64,000 bases of DNA, taken from positions 1 to 64,000 of the forward strand of contig JANNBJ010000082.1 of NCBI GenBank assembly GCA_031385325.1. Reading direction: 5' to 3'. Below, piece by piece: positions 16,629 through 24,775 of this stretch. The stretch's first letter is position 1, and each line of letters opens with the position of its first letter. The stretch comes from SYFY01 sp031385325. GTDB lineage: Bacteria; Pseudomonadota; Gammaproteobacteria; Pseudomonadales; Azotimanducaceae. Position numbers and translations under genes: made by a program. The notes under the pieces were generated by a model that was not told where the DNA came from, ran no database searches, and worked only from the letters and a program-made list of their open reading frames with translations.

Positions 16629-17663
16629 TCAGATTTCGATTTGCGATTGAACCGAGCCTTCTGCCATGGGTAGACCCAGATGCAGATAGGCACGTGGCAT
16701 TGCCACTCGGCCACGCGGTGTACGCTTGAGAAAACCCTGCTGGATCAGGTACGGTTCGAGCACATCTTCAATCGTGTCGCGCTCTTCGCTCAGCGCTGCG
16801 GCCAGTGAGTCGACCCCTACCGGACCGCCACCGAACTTCTCGATGACGGCGCGCAGCATACGCCGGTCTTGGGCGTCGAAGCCAGCTTCATCCACCTCGA
16901 GCAGGTTCAATGCAGCATCCGATAACAGACGATTTACAGTTCCATCACCACGCACTTCGGCGAAGTCACGCACGCGTCGGAGTAATCGATTGGCGATGCG
17001 CGGGGTTCCACGCGAGCGGGCGGCAATTTCTCTAGCGCCACCACTATCGATCGTGATACCGAGCTTCGCACCTGAGCGGGCAACAATTTCTGTCAGTTCA
17101 TCGACGGTATAAAAGTCCAGCCTCTGAACAATACCGAACCGATCGCGTAATGGAGACGTCAGCAATCCTGCTCGGGTGGTCGCACCGACCAGCGTGAAGC
17201 GCTTCAATTCCAGTTTCAGGGAGCGGGCTGAAGGTCCTTCACCCATGAGAATATCGAGCTGAAAATCCTCCATTGCCGGATACAGGATTTCCTCGACGAT
17301 CGGGCTCAGGCGATGAATTTCGTCGACAAAAAGGACATCCCCGTCATTCAGATTCGTCAGGATAGCTGCCAGGTCGCCAGGTCGCTCCAGCACCGGTCCC
17401 GACGTTGTCCGGATCTCGGCACCCATTTCACTGGCAATGATGTTGGCCAATGTCGTCTTGCCCAAACCCGGTGGTCCAAAAATCAGCGTGTGATCAAGCG
17501 GTTCGCCCCGTTGCCGGGCGGCAGTCAGGAAAATGTGCATCTGCTCTTTGACAGGTTTTTGACCTATATATTCATCAAGCGAGCGGGGACGAAGCGCGCG
17601 ATCAAAACGTTGCTCCTGATCTCTGGCCTGTGGCGCGATCAGTCGATCAGGCTCGATACTCAC
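16629..17663 (-). CDS. ruvB: Holliday junction branch migration helicase RuvB
   Basis: 344 residues. LRPRSLDEYIGQ at the N-terminus, Walker A GPPGLGKTTLA (residues ~64-74), Walker B LFVDEIHRL, sensor GATTRAGLLTSPLRDRFG and a C-terminal winged helix (GFLKRTPRGRVAMPRAYLHLG). This AAA+ hexamer drives branch migration together with RuvA. GTG start, with a 4-nt GTGA overlap with the ruvA stop. The gene continues the ruvCAB order seen in gammaproteobacteria. Confidence 0.97.
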   Translation of the reverse strand: MSIEPDRLIAPQARDQEQRFDRALRPRSLDEYIGQKPVKEQMHIFLTAARQRGEPLDHTLIFGPPGLGKTTLANIIASEMGAEIRTTSGPVLERPGDLAAILTNLNDGDVLFVDEIHRLSPIVEEILYPAMEDFQLDILMGEGPSARSLKLELKRFTLVGATTRAGLLTSPLRDRFGIVQRLDFYTVDELTEIVARSGAKLGITIDSGGAREIAARSRGTPRIANRLLRRVRDFAEVRGDGTVNRLLSDAALNLLEVDEAGFDAQDRRMLRAVIEKFGGGPVGVDSLAAALSEERDTIEDVLEPYLIQQGFLKRTPRGRVAMPRAYLHLGLPMAEGSVQSQIEI

Positions 17664-18274
17664 GACCCGCCTCCATCTTTGACAAATTGTCTAAGTGCCT
17701 GACGAATGATCGATTCGGCGTCAACCACGTCCTCTGGAACCGCTGCCAGTGCTCGTTCTGCTTCCGGCAATCGATACCCAAGCGCCAGCATCGCTGCCAG
17801 TGCTTCGCGTTGCCCTTCCTGACTTCTTCTATATATAGGCACTTCCGCCTGAACGGCACCTGAGGGGACCAGCCCTTCAAGTTTGTCCTTCAATTCAACG
17901 AGCAGGCGCTCGGCGGTCCGTTTGCCAACCCCGGGTACACGAGTCAGCCGTGTTGTCTCCCCTCCGGCCACTGCGCCAACCAACTCGGCAACCGTCAGGC
18001 TCGACAGGAGAGCCATTGCCAGTTTGGGTCCAACCCCGTTGACACGAATGAGCGTCCGGAACACATCCCGTTCCTGTCGAGAAGCAAAACCGAAAAGCAG
18101 GTGCGCGTCTTCACGGACCACGAGGTGGGTATACAACAGAACATCGCTGTTGGGCAGTCCGAGACCCGCGCGAGCCCCTTGAGTGACTTCAACCTCATAA
18201 CCGACGCCGGTCACATCGATCAGTGCAAGACTATCGACGATCTCTACCAGCTTGCCCTGTATACGACCAATCAT
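17660..18274 (-). CDS. ruvA: Holliday junction binding protein RuvA
   Basis: 204 residues. N-terminal OB fold (MIGRIQGKLVEI ... LLYTHLVVREDAHLLFGF), two helix-hairpin-helix motifs (GVGPKLAMALLS and PGVGKRTAERLLVELKDKL) and a C-terminal UBA-like domain III that contacts RuvB (ALAAMLALGYRLPEAERALAAV). Overlaps both neighbours by 4 nt, so ruvC-ruvA-ruvB are translationally coupled. Confidence 0.96.
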   Translation of the reverse strand: MIGRIQGKLVEIVDSLALIDVTGVGYEVEVTQGARAGLGLPNSDVLLYTHLVVREDAHLLFGFASRQERDVFRTLIRVNGVGPKLAMALLSSLTVAELVGAVAGGETTRLTRVPGVGKRTAERLLVELKDKLEGLVPSGAVQAEVPIYRRSQEGQREALAAMLALGYRLPEAERALAAVPEDVVDAESIIRQALRQFVKDGGGS

Positions 18275-18744
18275 AGGCCACGAGTATTGATGTGGCAGAT
18301 GGCGATCGCAAGTGCGTCCGCGGCATCGGCCTGTGGTGAACCCGGCAGTTTGAGCAACGCTTGCACCATGTGCTGAACCTGCTCCTTGCCTGCCTTGCCT
18401 GTGCCGACCACCGCGAGCTTCACCTGTCTCGTGGCGTAGTCATACATCGAAACGCCACCAGACATGCAGGCGGCCAGAGCAACACCTCGTGCCTGCCCCA
18501 GCTTCAGAGCTGACGCTGGATTACGAGCGATGAAGACCTGTTCGATCGCCGCATCATCCGGATGGAAACTGCCGACAATTTCCATGAGTCCCTGGTGCAA
18601 CTCGTGCAATCGTTCGCCCATGTTGCCAACTACCGTCCGAATGCAGCCACTGGCGACATAGGTGAGCCGCCCCTGCTCCACATCAACCACGCCGTAACCG
18701 GTCAGCCGTGACCCAGGGTCAATGCCAAGTACGCGTGTCACCAT
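18271..18744 (-). CDS. ruvC: Crossover junction endodeoxyribonuclease RuvC
   Basis: 157 residues from the ATG at 18744. VLGIDPGSRLTGYGVVD carries the first catalytic Asp, AAIEQVFIARNPASALKLGQARG the catalytic Glu, and DAADALAIAICH the last acidic residues. It resolves Holliday junctions by paired nicks and works with RuvAB. An upstream in-frame ATG at 18780 would add 12 residues unlike the family. yebC, usually just upstream, is absent; aspS ends 105 bp away. Confidence 0.95.
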   Translation of the reverse strand: MVTRVLGIDPGSRLTGYGVVDVEQGRLTYVASGCIRTVVGNMGERLHELHQGLMEIVGSFHPDDAAIEQVFIARNPASALKLGQARGVALAACMSGGVSMYDYATRQVKLAVVGTGKAGKEQVQHMVQALLKLPGSPQADAADALAIAICHINTRGL

Positions 18745-18849
18745 GCTGGTGGGCCGACAATCCTCAGGTCGAACCTGCAACTCATGAACAAGGCACTGCC
18801 AACAAACATGGCAGGCACGCTGATCCAGACTGCTGACATCGAATCCGCA

Positions 18850-20610
18850 TCAAGCGTCCCGGCGAATCCTCAGGTGCAGTTCGCGCAACTGATGATCATC
18901 CACTTCACTGGGCGCTGACATCATGAGATCCGCGGCGGTCTGGGTTTTTGGAAACGCGATGACGTCACGTATGGATGGCGTACCGGTCATCAGCATCACC
19001 ACTCGATCAAGACCCAGTGCAATGCCACCATGTGGTGGGCAGCCGAAGGTCAACGCCTCGAGCAGGAAGCCAAACTTCGATTGTGCCTCTTGACCCATCT
19101 TCAATACTTCGAACACCGCGGCCTGCATCTGCGCGTCATGTATGCGCAGACTGCCACCGCCGAGTTCATAACCATTGAGCACCATGTCGTAGGCATTGGC
19201 CTTCACCTCCAGTGGTTTGGCCAGCACCTCTTCTGGTGACGCATTCGGTCTGGTGAAGGGATGATGTTCAGCACCGATCGATCCGTCCTTGCCCATGTTG
19301 AACATCGGGAAGTCGACGATCCAGCAAGGTGCCCAACTGCCTTGCAGCAGTTTGAGTTCGGCCGCGAGTTCGTTTCGCAGCGCGCCCATCGAATCGTTGA
19401 CCACCTGTCTTCGATCCGCGCCAAAAAATACAACGTCGCCATCCTGCGCGCCAACACGAGTCAGCACTTGGGCCACCACCGTCTCTGGCAGGAACTTGAG
19501 AATGGGCGATTGCAACCCGGCGACACCATCGGCGAGCCGGTTGATCTTGATATAGGCCAGACCCTTGGCGCCGTAACGCGCAACAAACTGGGTGTAGTCA
19601 TCAATGACCTTGCGAGACAAGGCACTGCCGCCAGGCGCGCGCAGTGCAACGACCCGACTGCCCGCATCATTCGCCGGACCGTGAAACACCTTGAAGTCGA
19701 CAGTGCGCATGAGGTCCGCGATATCGATCAGCTTGAGCGGATTACGAAGATCAGGACGGTCACTGCCGTAGTCTCTGGTAGCGTCGTCCCATGACAGCAC
19801 CGGGAACACGGGCAACTCGACGTTAATCAGTTGACTGAACAGCTTGCGCAACATCCCCTCAGCGAGCTGCATGACATCCTGCGCGTTGATGAAACTCGCT
19901 TCGATGTCGATCTGCGTGAATTCCGGTTGGCGGTCATGGCGCAGATCTTCATCGCGATAGCAGCGTGCAATTTGATAGTAACGATCAAAGCCCGACATCA
20001 TCAGCAGCTGCTTATAGATCTGCGGTGATTGCGGTAACGCGAAGAAGTGGCCTGGATGGGTTCGACTCGGAACCAGATAGTCTCGCGCACCTTCTGGAGT
20101 GGTCTTCGACAACGTCGGTGTTTCCACTTCCCAGTAGCCGTTGTCTTCGAGATAAGAACGCGTAACGCTCGAGACGCGCGCACGCAAGTGCAGTCGCTGC
20201 TGCATCTCTGGTCGACGCAGATCGAGATATCGATAACGCAGGCGAACATCTTCGCCAGCACTGGAGTGTTCATCGAGTTGGAATGGTGGTGTCGCTGAAG
20301 GGTTGAGGATGGTCAGCGCAGTACCCAGCACCTCGACCTCACCGGTCGACATGTCTGCGTTGACGGAACCTTCCGGTCGAGGGCGTACTCGCCCGGTCAC
20401 CAGCACCACGAACTCATTTCGCAAGCTCTCGGCCATGGCGAAGCTCTCGACCGTTTCGGGATCGTAGACCACCTGAATGATGCCGGTTCGGTCTCGCACA
20501 TCCAGGAAGATCACCCCGCCATGATCACGGCGACGGTGTACCCATCCGGTCAGCGTGACCTGCGCGCCACTGTGGCTGATGTTCAAAATTCCGCAGTAAT
20601 GGCTGCGCAT
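18850..20610 (-). CDS. aspS: Aspartyl-tRNA synthetase
   Basis: 586 residues, the expected bacterial length. N-terminal OB fold (VTLTGWVHRRRDHGGVIFLDVRD), class II motif 2 CYRDEDLRHDRQPEF, a GAD insertion domain in the middle (about residues 290-420), and motif 3 GGIALGLDRVVMLMTG near the C-terminus. It charges tRNA-Asp; whether it also charges tRNA-Asn cannot be decided by eye. The gene heads the ruv-tol run, with an FmdB zinc ribbon gene 158 bp upstream. Confidence 0.96.
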   Translation of the reverse strand: MRSHYCGILNISHSGAQVTLTGWVHRRRDHGGVIFLDVRDRTGIIQVVYDPETVESFAMAESLRNEFVVLVTGRVRPRPEGSVNADMSTGEVEVLGTALTILNPSATPPFQLDEHSSAGEDVRLRYRYLDLRRPEMQQRLHLRARVSSVTRSYLEDNGYWEVETPTLSKTTPEGARDYLVPSRTHPGHFFALPQSPQIYKQLLMMSGFDRYYQIARCYRDEDLRHDRQPEFTQIDIEASFINAQDVMQLAEGMLRKLFSQLINVELPVFPVLSWDDATRDYGSDRPDLRNPLKLIDIADLMRTVDFKVFHGPANDAGSRVVALRAPGGSALSRKVIDDYTQFVARYGAKGLAYIKINRLADGVAGLQSPILKFLPETVVAQVLTRVGAQDGDVVFFGADRRQVVNDSMGALRNELAAELKLLQGSWAPCWIVDFPMFNMGKDGSIGAEHHPFTRPNASPEEVLAKPLEVKANAYDMVLNGYELGGGSLRIHDAQMQAAVFEVLKMGQEAQSKFGFLLEALTFGCPPHGGIALGLDRVVMLMTGTPSIRDVIAFPKTQTAADLMMSAPSEVDDHQLRELHLRIRRDA

Positions 20611-20768
20611 GATCTGTCTACCTTATATCTATCGGCTGGATGTTAACTGGACTTGAGATGGTACATCGAAGGCGGCTCGGTCGCGCACCGGCCTGCCTGT
20701 GCAATGGCTCGGTCAGCCGCCCGCAGAAATTGTCTCCGGACAACAAAAAAGCAGGCAATTGCAGCACA

Positions 20769-21188
20769 TCATGCCGAGTCGCCACCTGATCCTTTTTTAG
20801 ATGAAGCACTGGATGGAGTGCTCGATGTAGTGCTCGAAGAAGTGCTCGAAGAAGTGCTGGTCGACGTACTCGTGGCGCTGCTTCCAGCACTCGATGACGA
20901 ACTGTCACTCGACTTCGCACCATCACCACCACTGCTCACTGGCTTGGCTGCTGCTGGCGGAGTCGTGGTGGACTCACCGTCGCCACCGATATTTCGTTTC
21001 TTGTCACCAGACTTGAAGTCCGTCTCATACCAGCCACCACCTTTCAGTCGAAAGGCTGACACCGAGACCTGCTTGCGAAGCGCGTCTTGATTGCAGGAAG
21101 GACAGGTCTTCAATGGTTCTTCACTGAATTTCTGAATGGTTTCGAACTCGTGTTCGCATTTGTCGCATCGATATTCGTAGATTGGCAT
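20769..21188 (-). CDS. FmdB family zinc ribbon protein with Ser/Thr-rich tail
   Basis: 139 residues from the ATG at 21188. The first ~50 are an FmdB/CxxC regulatory zinc ribbon: MPIYEYRCDKCEHEFETIQ followed by CPSCNQDALRKQVS, i.e. two CxxC knuckles. After KGGGWYETDFK the sequence becomes a low-complexity tail, almost only Ser, Thr, Gly and Ala, ending KKGSGGDSA; part is encoded by 12-nt repeats. FmdB-like proteins often precede aspS in proteobacteria, but their role is not settled. A 19-residue longer N-terminus is possible in frame but precedes the conserved MPIYEY start. Confidence 0.85.
   Translation of the reverse strand: MPIYEYRCDKCEHEFETIQKFSEEPLKTCPSCNQDALRKQVSVSAFRLKGGGWYETDFKSGDKKRNIGGDGESTTTPPAAAKPVSSGGDGAKSSDSSSSSAGSSATSTSTSTSSSTSSSTTSSTPSSASSKKGSGGDSA
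20818..20865 (-). repeat. 12-nt tandem repeats in the fmdB-like tail
   Basis: Four consecutive 12-nt units at 20818-20829, 20830-20841, 20842-20853 and 20854-20865. The middle two are identical (GTGCTCGAAGAA on the plus strand) and the outer ones diverge. On the coding strand they give STSSSTSS-type peptides. The array looks able to expand or contract by slippage. Confidence 0.75.
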
Positions 21189-21704
21189 GACTGATTCCGT
21201 GGACCCAAAGCGCTTGCAGGATGAGTATGGCGAACTGTAGTTCAAGGTTGGTTGAAGCCACGATGATGGACTTCATCACATGATCATCAACACATCGAAG
21301 ACGCTCGTTGATGCTCTTCATCAACCGCATAAGAGCCTTCACACGAACTGAAGTTTGCCAAACGCGCCGCATATTCTTAGAAAGCGTTGCAAATATACAG
21401 TTCTTTACTACACTTTTTCTTGGCTTTATAGAATGGATGGGCTATAAAGCGCGCCACTGGGTACTGCTGTTGTTATGACGGTTGTTACGAATGTAGTCGT
21501 AATCAGTACCTGGGTGTGTAGCAAAGGATCGCTGTAGCCAATGAAAAGGCTGGTCTCCCTGCTGACGCACTTCGATGGCGCGACCAGTGAGGTTAGATGA
21601 TCGAGACAAGCGTTACTGCATTTGCCCCGAGGCAATCTTCCTCTTCTGGTTCGTCTCTTCCTTCCGTTACTTCTCTAATCGTCCAATCAAAAAAGGAATC
21701 GTGA
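21189..21704. other. 516-bp intergenic region between fmdB-like and H1/HU-like genes
   Basis: No convincing gene: the short ORFs here lack family features. The stretch has locally lower GC and several small symmetric motifs: GTTGATG (21307-21313) facing CATCAAC (21319-21325), and CTTTATA (21424-21430) facing TATAAAG (21443-21449). The second pair may be -10-like boxes on opposite strands. AAGGAA lies 7 nt before the ATG at 21705. I take the region to hold the divergent promoters, probably with a long leader for the H1/HU-like gene. Confidence 0.4.
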
Positions 21705-22373
21705 ATGGCAACTGCGAAGAAAGCCCCTGCGAAGAAAAAGGCGCCTGCTAAGAAGAAGGCACCTGCCAAGAAGGTAGCAGCCAAGAAGAAGGCACCCGCC
21801 AAGAAAGCTGCTGCGAAGAAAGCCCCAGCCAAAAAGGCTGCAGCAAAGAAAAAAGCTGCTCCCAAAAAGAAGGCTGCCGCTAAGAAGAAGGCTCCTGCCA
21901 AGAAAGCCGCTGCCAAGAAAAAGGTAGCGACGAAGAAGGCTCCAGCCAAGAAAGCACCCGCCAAGAAAGCGGCAAAAAAAAAAGTAGCTAAGGCAGCCGC
22001 GAAAAAAACGGCAACCAAGCCAGTGAAAAAAGCAGCTCCAGCAACCAAGAAGGCACAGCCCGCCATCTCCGCCAAGATGACGAAGACTGGCATGCTGACT
22101 GAGATGGCCACGAATACTGGCCTGACCAAGAAGCAGATCGAGGCTGTCCTCGAGGAAATGGAGTCACTGATCGAGCGGCATATCCGCAAGCGCGGCGTGG
22201 GCGAATTTGTCCTGCCAGGCCTGCTGAAAATCCGATCGGTAAAGCGTCCAGCCACGAAGAAGCGTACGGGACGTAATCCGGCCACGGGTGAAGAGATCAC
22301 TATCTCCGCGAAGCCGGCTTCTGTACGTGTTCGCGTTACAGCGCTTAAAAAGCTGAAAGGGATGGTTGGCTAG
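21705..22373 (+). CDS. HU-like DNA-binding protein with histone-H1-like lysine-rich N-terminal tail
   Basis: 222 residues. Residues 1-122 are almost only Lys, Ala and Pro in repeats of the PAKKA/AAKKK type, as in eukaryotic H1 tails and bacterial AlgP/BpH1. Residues ~123-222 form an HU/IHF-like domain: the helical part MLTEMATNTGLTKKQIEAVL, then the DNA-binding arm region with GRNPATGEEITI (189-200). The usual GFGTF of HU is replaced by VLPGLLKI. It should be an abundant nucleoid protein that compacts DNA. The gene stands alone, with a strong terminator after it. Confidence 0.88.
   Translation: MATAKKAPAKKKAPAKKKAPAKKVAAKKKAPAKKAAAKKAPAKKAAAKKKAAPKKKAAAKKKAPAKKAAAKKKVATKKAPAKKAPAKKAAKKKVAKAAAKKTATKPVKKAAPATKKAQPAISAKMTKTGMLTEMATNTGLTKKQIEAVLEEMESLIERHIRKRGVGEFVLPGLLKIRSVKRPATKKRTGRNPATGEEITISAKPASVRVRVTALKKLKGMVG
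21717..22045 (+). repeat. Degenerate Lys/Ala/Pro-coding repeat tract
   Basis: An AAGAA/GCC-rich tract of imperfect 12- to 15-nt units within the H1-like tail. It is prone to length variation and creates long spurious ORFs on the opposite strand (for example the Ala/Phe-rich one at 21593-22300). Confidence 0.75.
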
Positions 22374-22391
22374 CTAGCCGCTATCAACTTT

Positions 22392-22421
22392 AAAAAGGGT
22401 CGCTTGCGGCCCTTTTTTTTT
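22392..22421 (+). terminator. Rho-independent terminator after H1/HU-like gene
   Basis: AAAAAGGGTCG, loop CTTG, CGGCCC followed by a run of nine or more T. The stem contains one G-T wobble. It lies about 20 nt after the stop codon. Confidence 0.88.
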
Positions 22422-22509
22422 GCTCGTCATTCCAGTCGCGCATCGATCACTCGCTGAAAAAGAGGCGTGTTGCTAAAGTGCGGCCCGATCCTTCACGAAG
22501 CAATTTTTC

Positions 22510-24204
22510 ATGCGTCAATCACAAATTCTCCTTCCCACTCTGCGTGAAGAACCCACTGACGCCGATGTAGTCAGCCATCGACTCATGTTGCGAGCAGGCC
22601 TGATTCGATCACTCGCATCCGGTCTCTACACCTGGTTACCACTCGGCCTGCGTGTACTGCGCAAGGTCGAGACGATCATTCGCGATGAATTGAATCGAAG
22701 TGGTGCACAGGAAGTGCTTATGCCAGTCGTGCAACCTGCAGAGCTATGGCTGGAAACAGGTCGCTGGCAAAAGATGGGACCTGAGATGTTGCGCATGAAG
22801 GATCGGCACGCTCGCGACTTCTGCCTCGGTCCAACCCATGAAGAAGTGATTACCGACCTGTTCCGTCGAGAGATCAGGAGCTATCGACAGCTCCCGGTGA
22901 ACTTCTATCAGATCCAGACCAAGTTCCGCGATGAAGTGCGACCCCGCTTCGGAGTCATGCGCGCTCGCGAGTTCACCATGAAGGATGGTTACTCCTTCCA
23001 TCTGGATCGGACCAGTTTCGATGCAACGTACAAGGAGATGCATGCCTGCTACACACGCATCCTCTCGCGTATGCATCTCGACTTCCGAGCGGTTGAAGCC
23101 GATACCGGCAACATCGGTGGCGACAACTCACACGAGTTTCATGTGCTTGCCGGCGCAGGTGAGGATGTCATTGCGTACGCCAGTGAAGGTCCTTATGCCG
23201 CAAACCTGGAGAAGGCAGTGGCGGCGGCACCACAGTCACGACCTGAAGCCACGCAAACGCTGGCAACCATCGCGACTCCCGATGTGCGCACCATCGACGA
23301 AGTCAGTGTGTTCCTTACGCTGCCATCGAATCGCATCGTGAAGACGCTCATCGTCATTGGCGAAGCAGGTCCGATCGCGCTGGCACTGCGTGGTGACGAT
23401 GAGTTGAACGAGCTGAAGGCCGGCAGACTACCCGGCCTCACGCAACCACTGCGTCTGGCAGACGATGCAACCATTCGCGCCGCTGTCGGTTGCTCTGCGG
23501 GTTCGATCGGACCCATCGGTCTGAACATTCCATGCTTCGTTGATCGCGAAGCTGCAGCACTTGCAGACTTCACGTGTGGTGCCAATCGGGATGGGTTTCA
23601 TCTTTGCGGCGCAAACTGGAACCGCGATATCGAACTCGCAGATGATCACATCGTCGACATCCGCACGGTGAAGGAAGGTGATGCCGCTCCCGAAGGACAA
23701 GGTGTTTTGAAGTTCCTGCGTGGTATCGAGGTGGGTCATATCTTCCAGCTCGACACCACCTATAGCAAACCGATGAACGCGAGCATCCTCGACGCCGACG
23801 GCAAGGCGGTCATTGCGTTGATGGGATGTTACGGCATGGGTGTGACGCGGCTGGTCGCTGCCATCATCGAACAGAACCACGACGATCACGGCATCTGCTG
23901 GCCGGTGCCAGTTGCACCCTTTGACGTTCATCTGGTCGCGCTTAACTTCACCAAGTCCGAGCTCGTGCGCAACGCCGCGTCCGCATTGCACGATCAACTT
24001 GAAGCAGAGGGTTTCAGCGTGTTGCTTGATGATCGTGATGAACGACCAGGCGTCAAGTTCGCAGACTCGGATCTGATCGGTCTACCGCATCGCATCGTCA
24101 TTGGCGAAAAGTCGCTCAAGGAAGGTGTGTTCGAATACAAGCGACGACGTGATGGTCACGCAGCGAACGTGGCCGCCGCTGACGTCATCAGCTTACTGCG
24201 CTAA
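22510..24204 (+). CDS. proS: Prolyl-tRNA synthetase, bacterial type with editing domain
   Basis: 564 residues, the length of the ProRS form that carries a YbaK-like cis-editing insertion against Ala-tRNA-Pro. MRQSQILLPTLREEPTDADV at the N-terminus, motif 1 around EVLMPVVQPAELW, motif 2 FRDEVRPRFGVMRAREF, the insertion at about residues 230-395 (with VGCSAGSIGPIGL and FTCGANRDGFHLCGANW), motif 3 GCYGMGVTRLVAA, then the anticodon-binding domain (DVHLVALNF ... VLLDDRDERPGVKFADSDLIG). The ATG at 22510 is the family start. Confidence 0.97.
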   Translation: MRQSQILLPTLREEPTDADVVSHRLMLRAGLIRSLASGLYTWLPLGLRVLRKVETIIRDELNRSGAQEVLMPVVQPAELWLETGRWQKMGPEMLRMKDRHARDFCLGPTHEEVITDLFRREIRSYRQLPVNFYQIQTKFRDEVRPRFGVMRAREFTMKDGYSFHLDRTSFDATYKEMHACYTRILSRMHLDFRAVEADTGNIGGDNSHEFHVLAGAGEDVIAYASEGPYAANLEKAVAAAPQSRPEATQTLATIATPDVRTIDEVSVFLTLPSNRIVKTLIVIGEAGPIALALRGDDELNELKAGRLPGLTQPLRLADDATIRAAVGCSAGSIGPIGLNIPCFVDREAAALADFTCGANRDGFHLCGANWNRDIELADDHIVDIRTVKEGDAAPEGQGVLKFLRGIEVGHIFQLDTTYSKPMNASILDADGKAVIALMGCYGMGVTRLVAAIIEQNHDDHGICWPVPVAPFDVHLVALNFTKSELVRNAASALHDQLEAEGFSVLLDDRDERPGVKFADSDLIGLPHRIVIGEKSLKEGVFEYKRRRDGHAANVAAADVISLLR

Positions 24205-24259
24205 TCCGCACATCTGAATTTCCGGTCATCGACAGCTTCGTGCTTCGTGTTCGCGCTAC

Positions 24260-24775
24260 TTATTCATTTAACTTCGCGAAGCTGTCGATGACCTCGCGAA
24301 TCGACTTGGCTGACTGTGGGCCACGCAGCACTTTGCCAACGGTCAGATCCGGCTTCAGCAGTATCGTCGTCGGCAGTATCTCGGGCCGCTCGTAGCCGAA
24401 GCGCTGCATCGGATCATCCTGCAACACTGGAAATCCGATCTGCATGCGCTGGATCAACGGCTGCAGATCAGCAGGTTTCAGATTGTCGTAATTGACACCC
24501 ACCACGAGCGGTCCGGCCGCACCAGCTTCCGCATAGAGACGATTGAGTTCCGGAATTTCTTCGCGACAGGGCGCGCACCACTCGGCCCAGTAGTTGATCA
24601 CCACCCAGCGACCTTGCCAGTCATCGATACGGGTCTGCGTGCCATCAACCAACGGAAGCTGCTCGCCCCCACACCCAGACAACACGATCAAGGACGCAAG
24701 GATGACCAACGTCCACTTCGCGAAGACTACTTTCATCGGCAACTGTCTTCTGAGTCGTGACGAGTTCACATTCAT
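24260..24775 (-). CDS. TlpA-like thioredoxin-fold lipoprotein
   Basis: 171 residues. A basic N-region (SSRLRRQLPMKVVFAKW) and hydrophobic core end in the lipobox IVLSGC, so the mature protein is probably lipid-anchored facing the periplasm. The thioredoxin domain has INYWAEWCAPCREEIPELNRLY with redox motif CAPC and a cis-Pro site at LPTTIL. Likely a thiol-disulfide oxidoreductase of the TlpA/ResA group with an unknown client. The ATG at 24775 overlaps the YihY stop by 4 nt; an internal ATG at 24736 is an alternative start. Confidence 0.85.
   Translation of the reverse strand: MNVNSSRLRRQLPMKVVFAKWTLVILASLIVLSGCGGEQLPLVDGTQTRIDDWQGRWVVINYWAEWCAPCREEIPELNRLYAEAGAAGPLVVGVNYDNLKPADLQPLIQRMQIGFPVLQDDPMQRFGYERPEILPTTILLKPDLTVGKVLRGPQSAKSIREVIDSFAKLNE

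Noticed and set aside
21593..22300. 235-codon Ala/Phe-rich minus-strand ORF
   Set aside because: Arises as the complement of the Lys/Ala repeat tract of the H1/HU-like gene.
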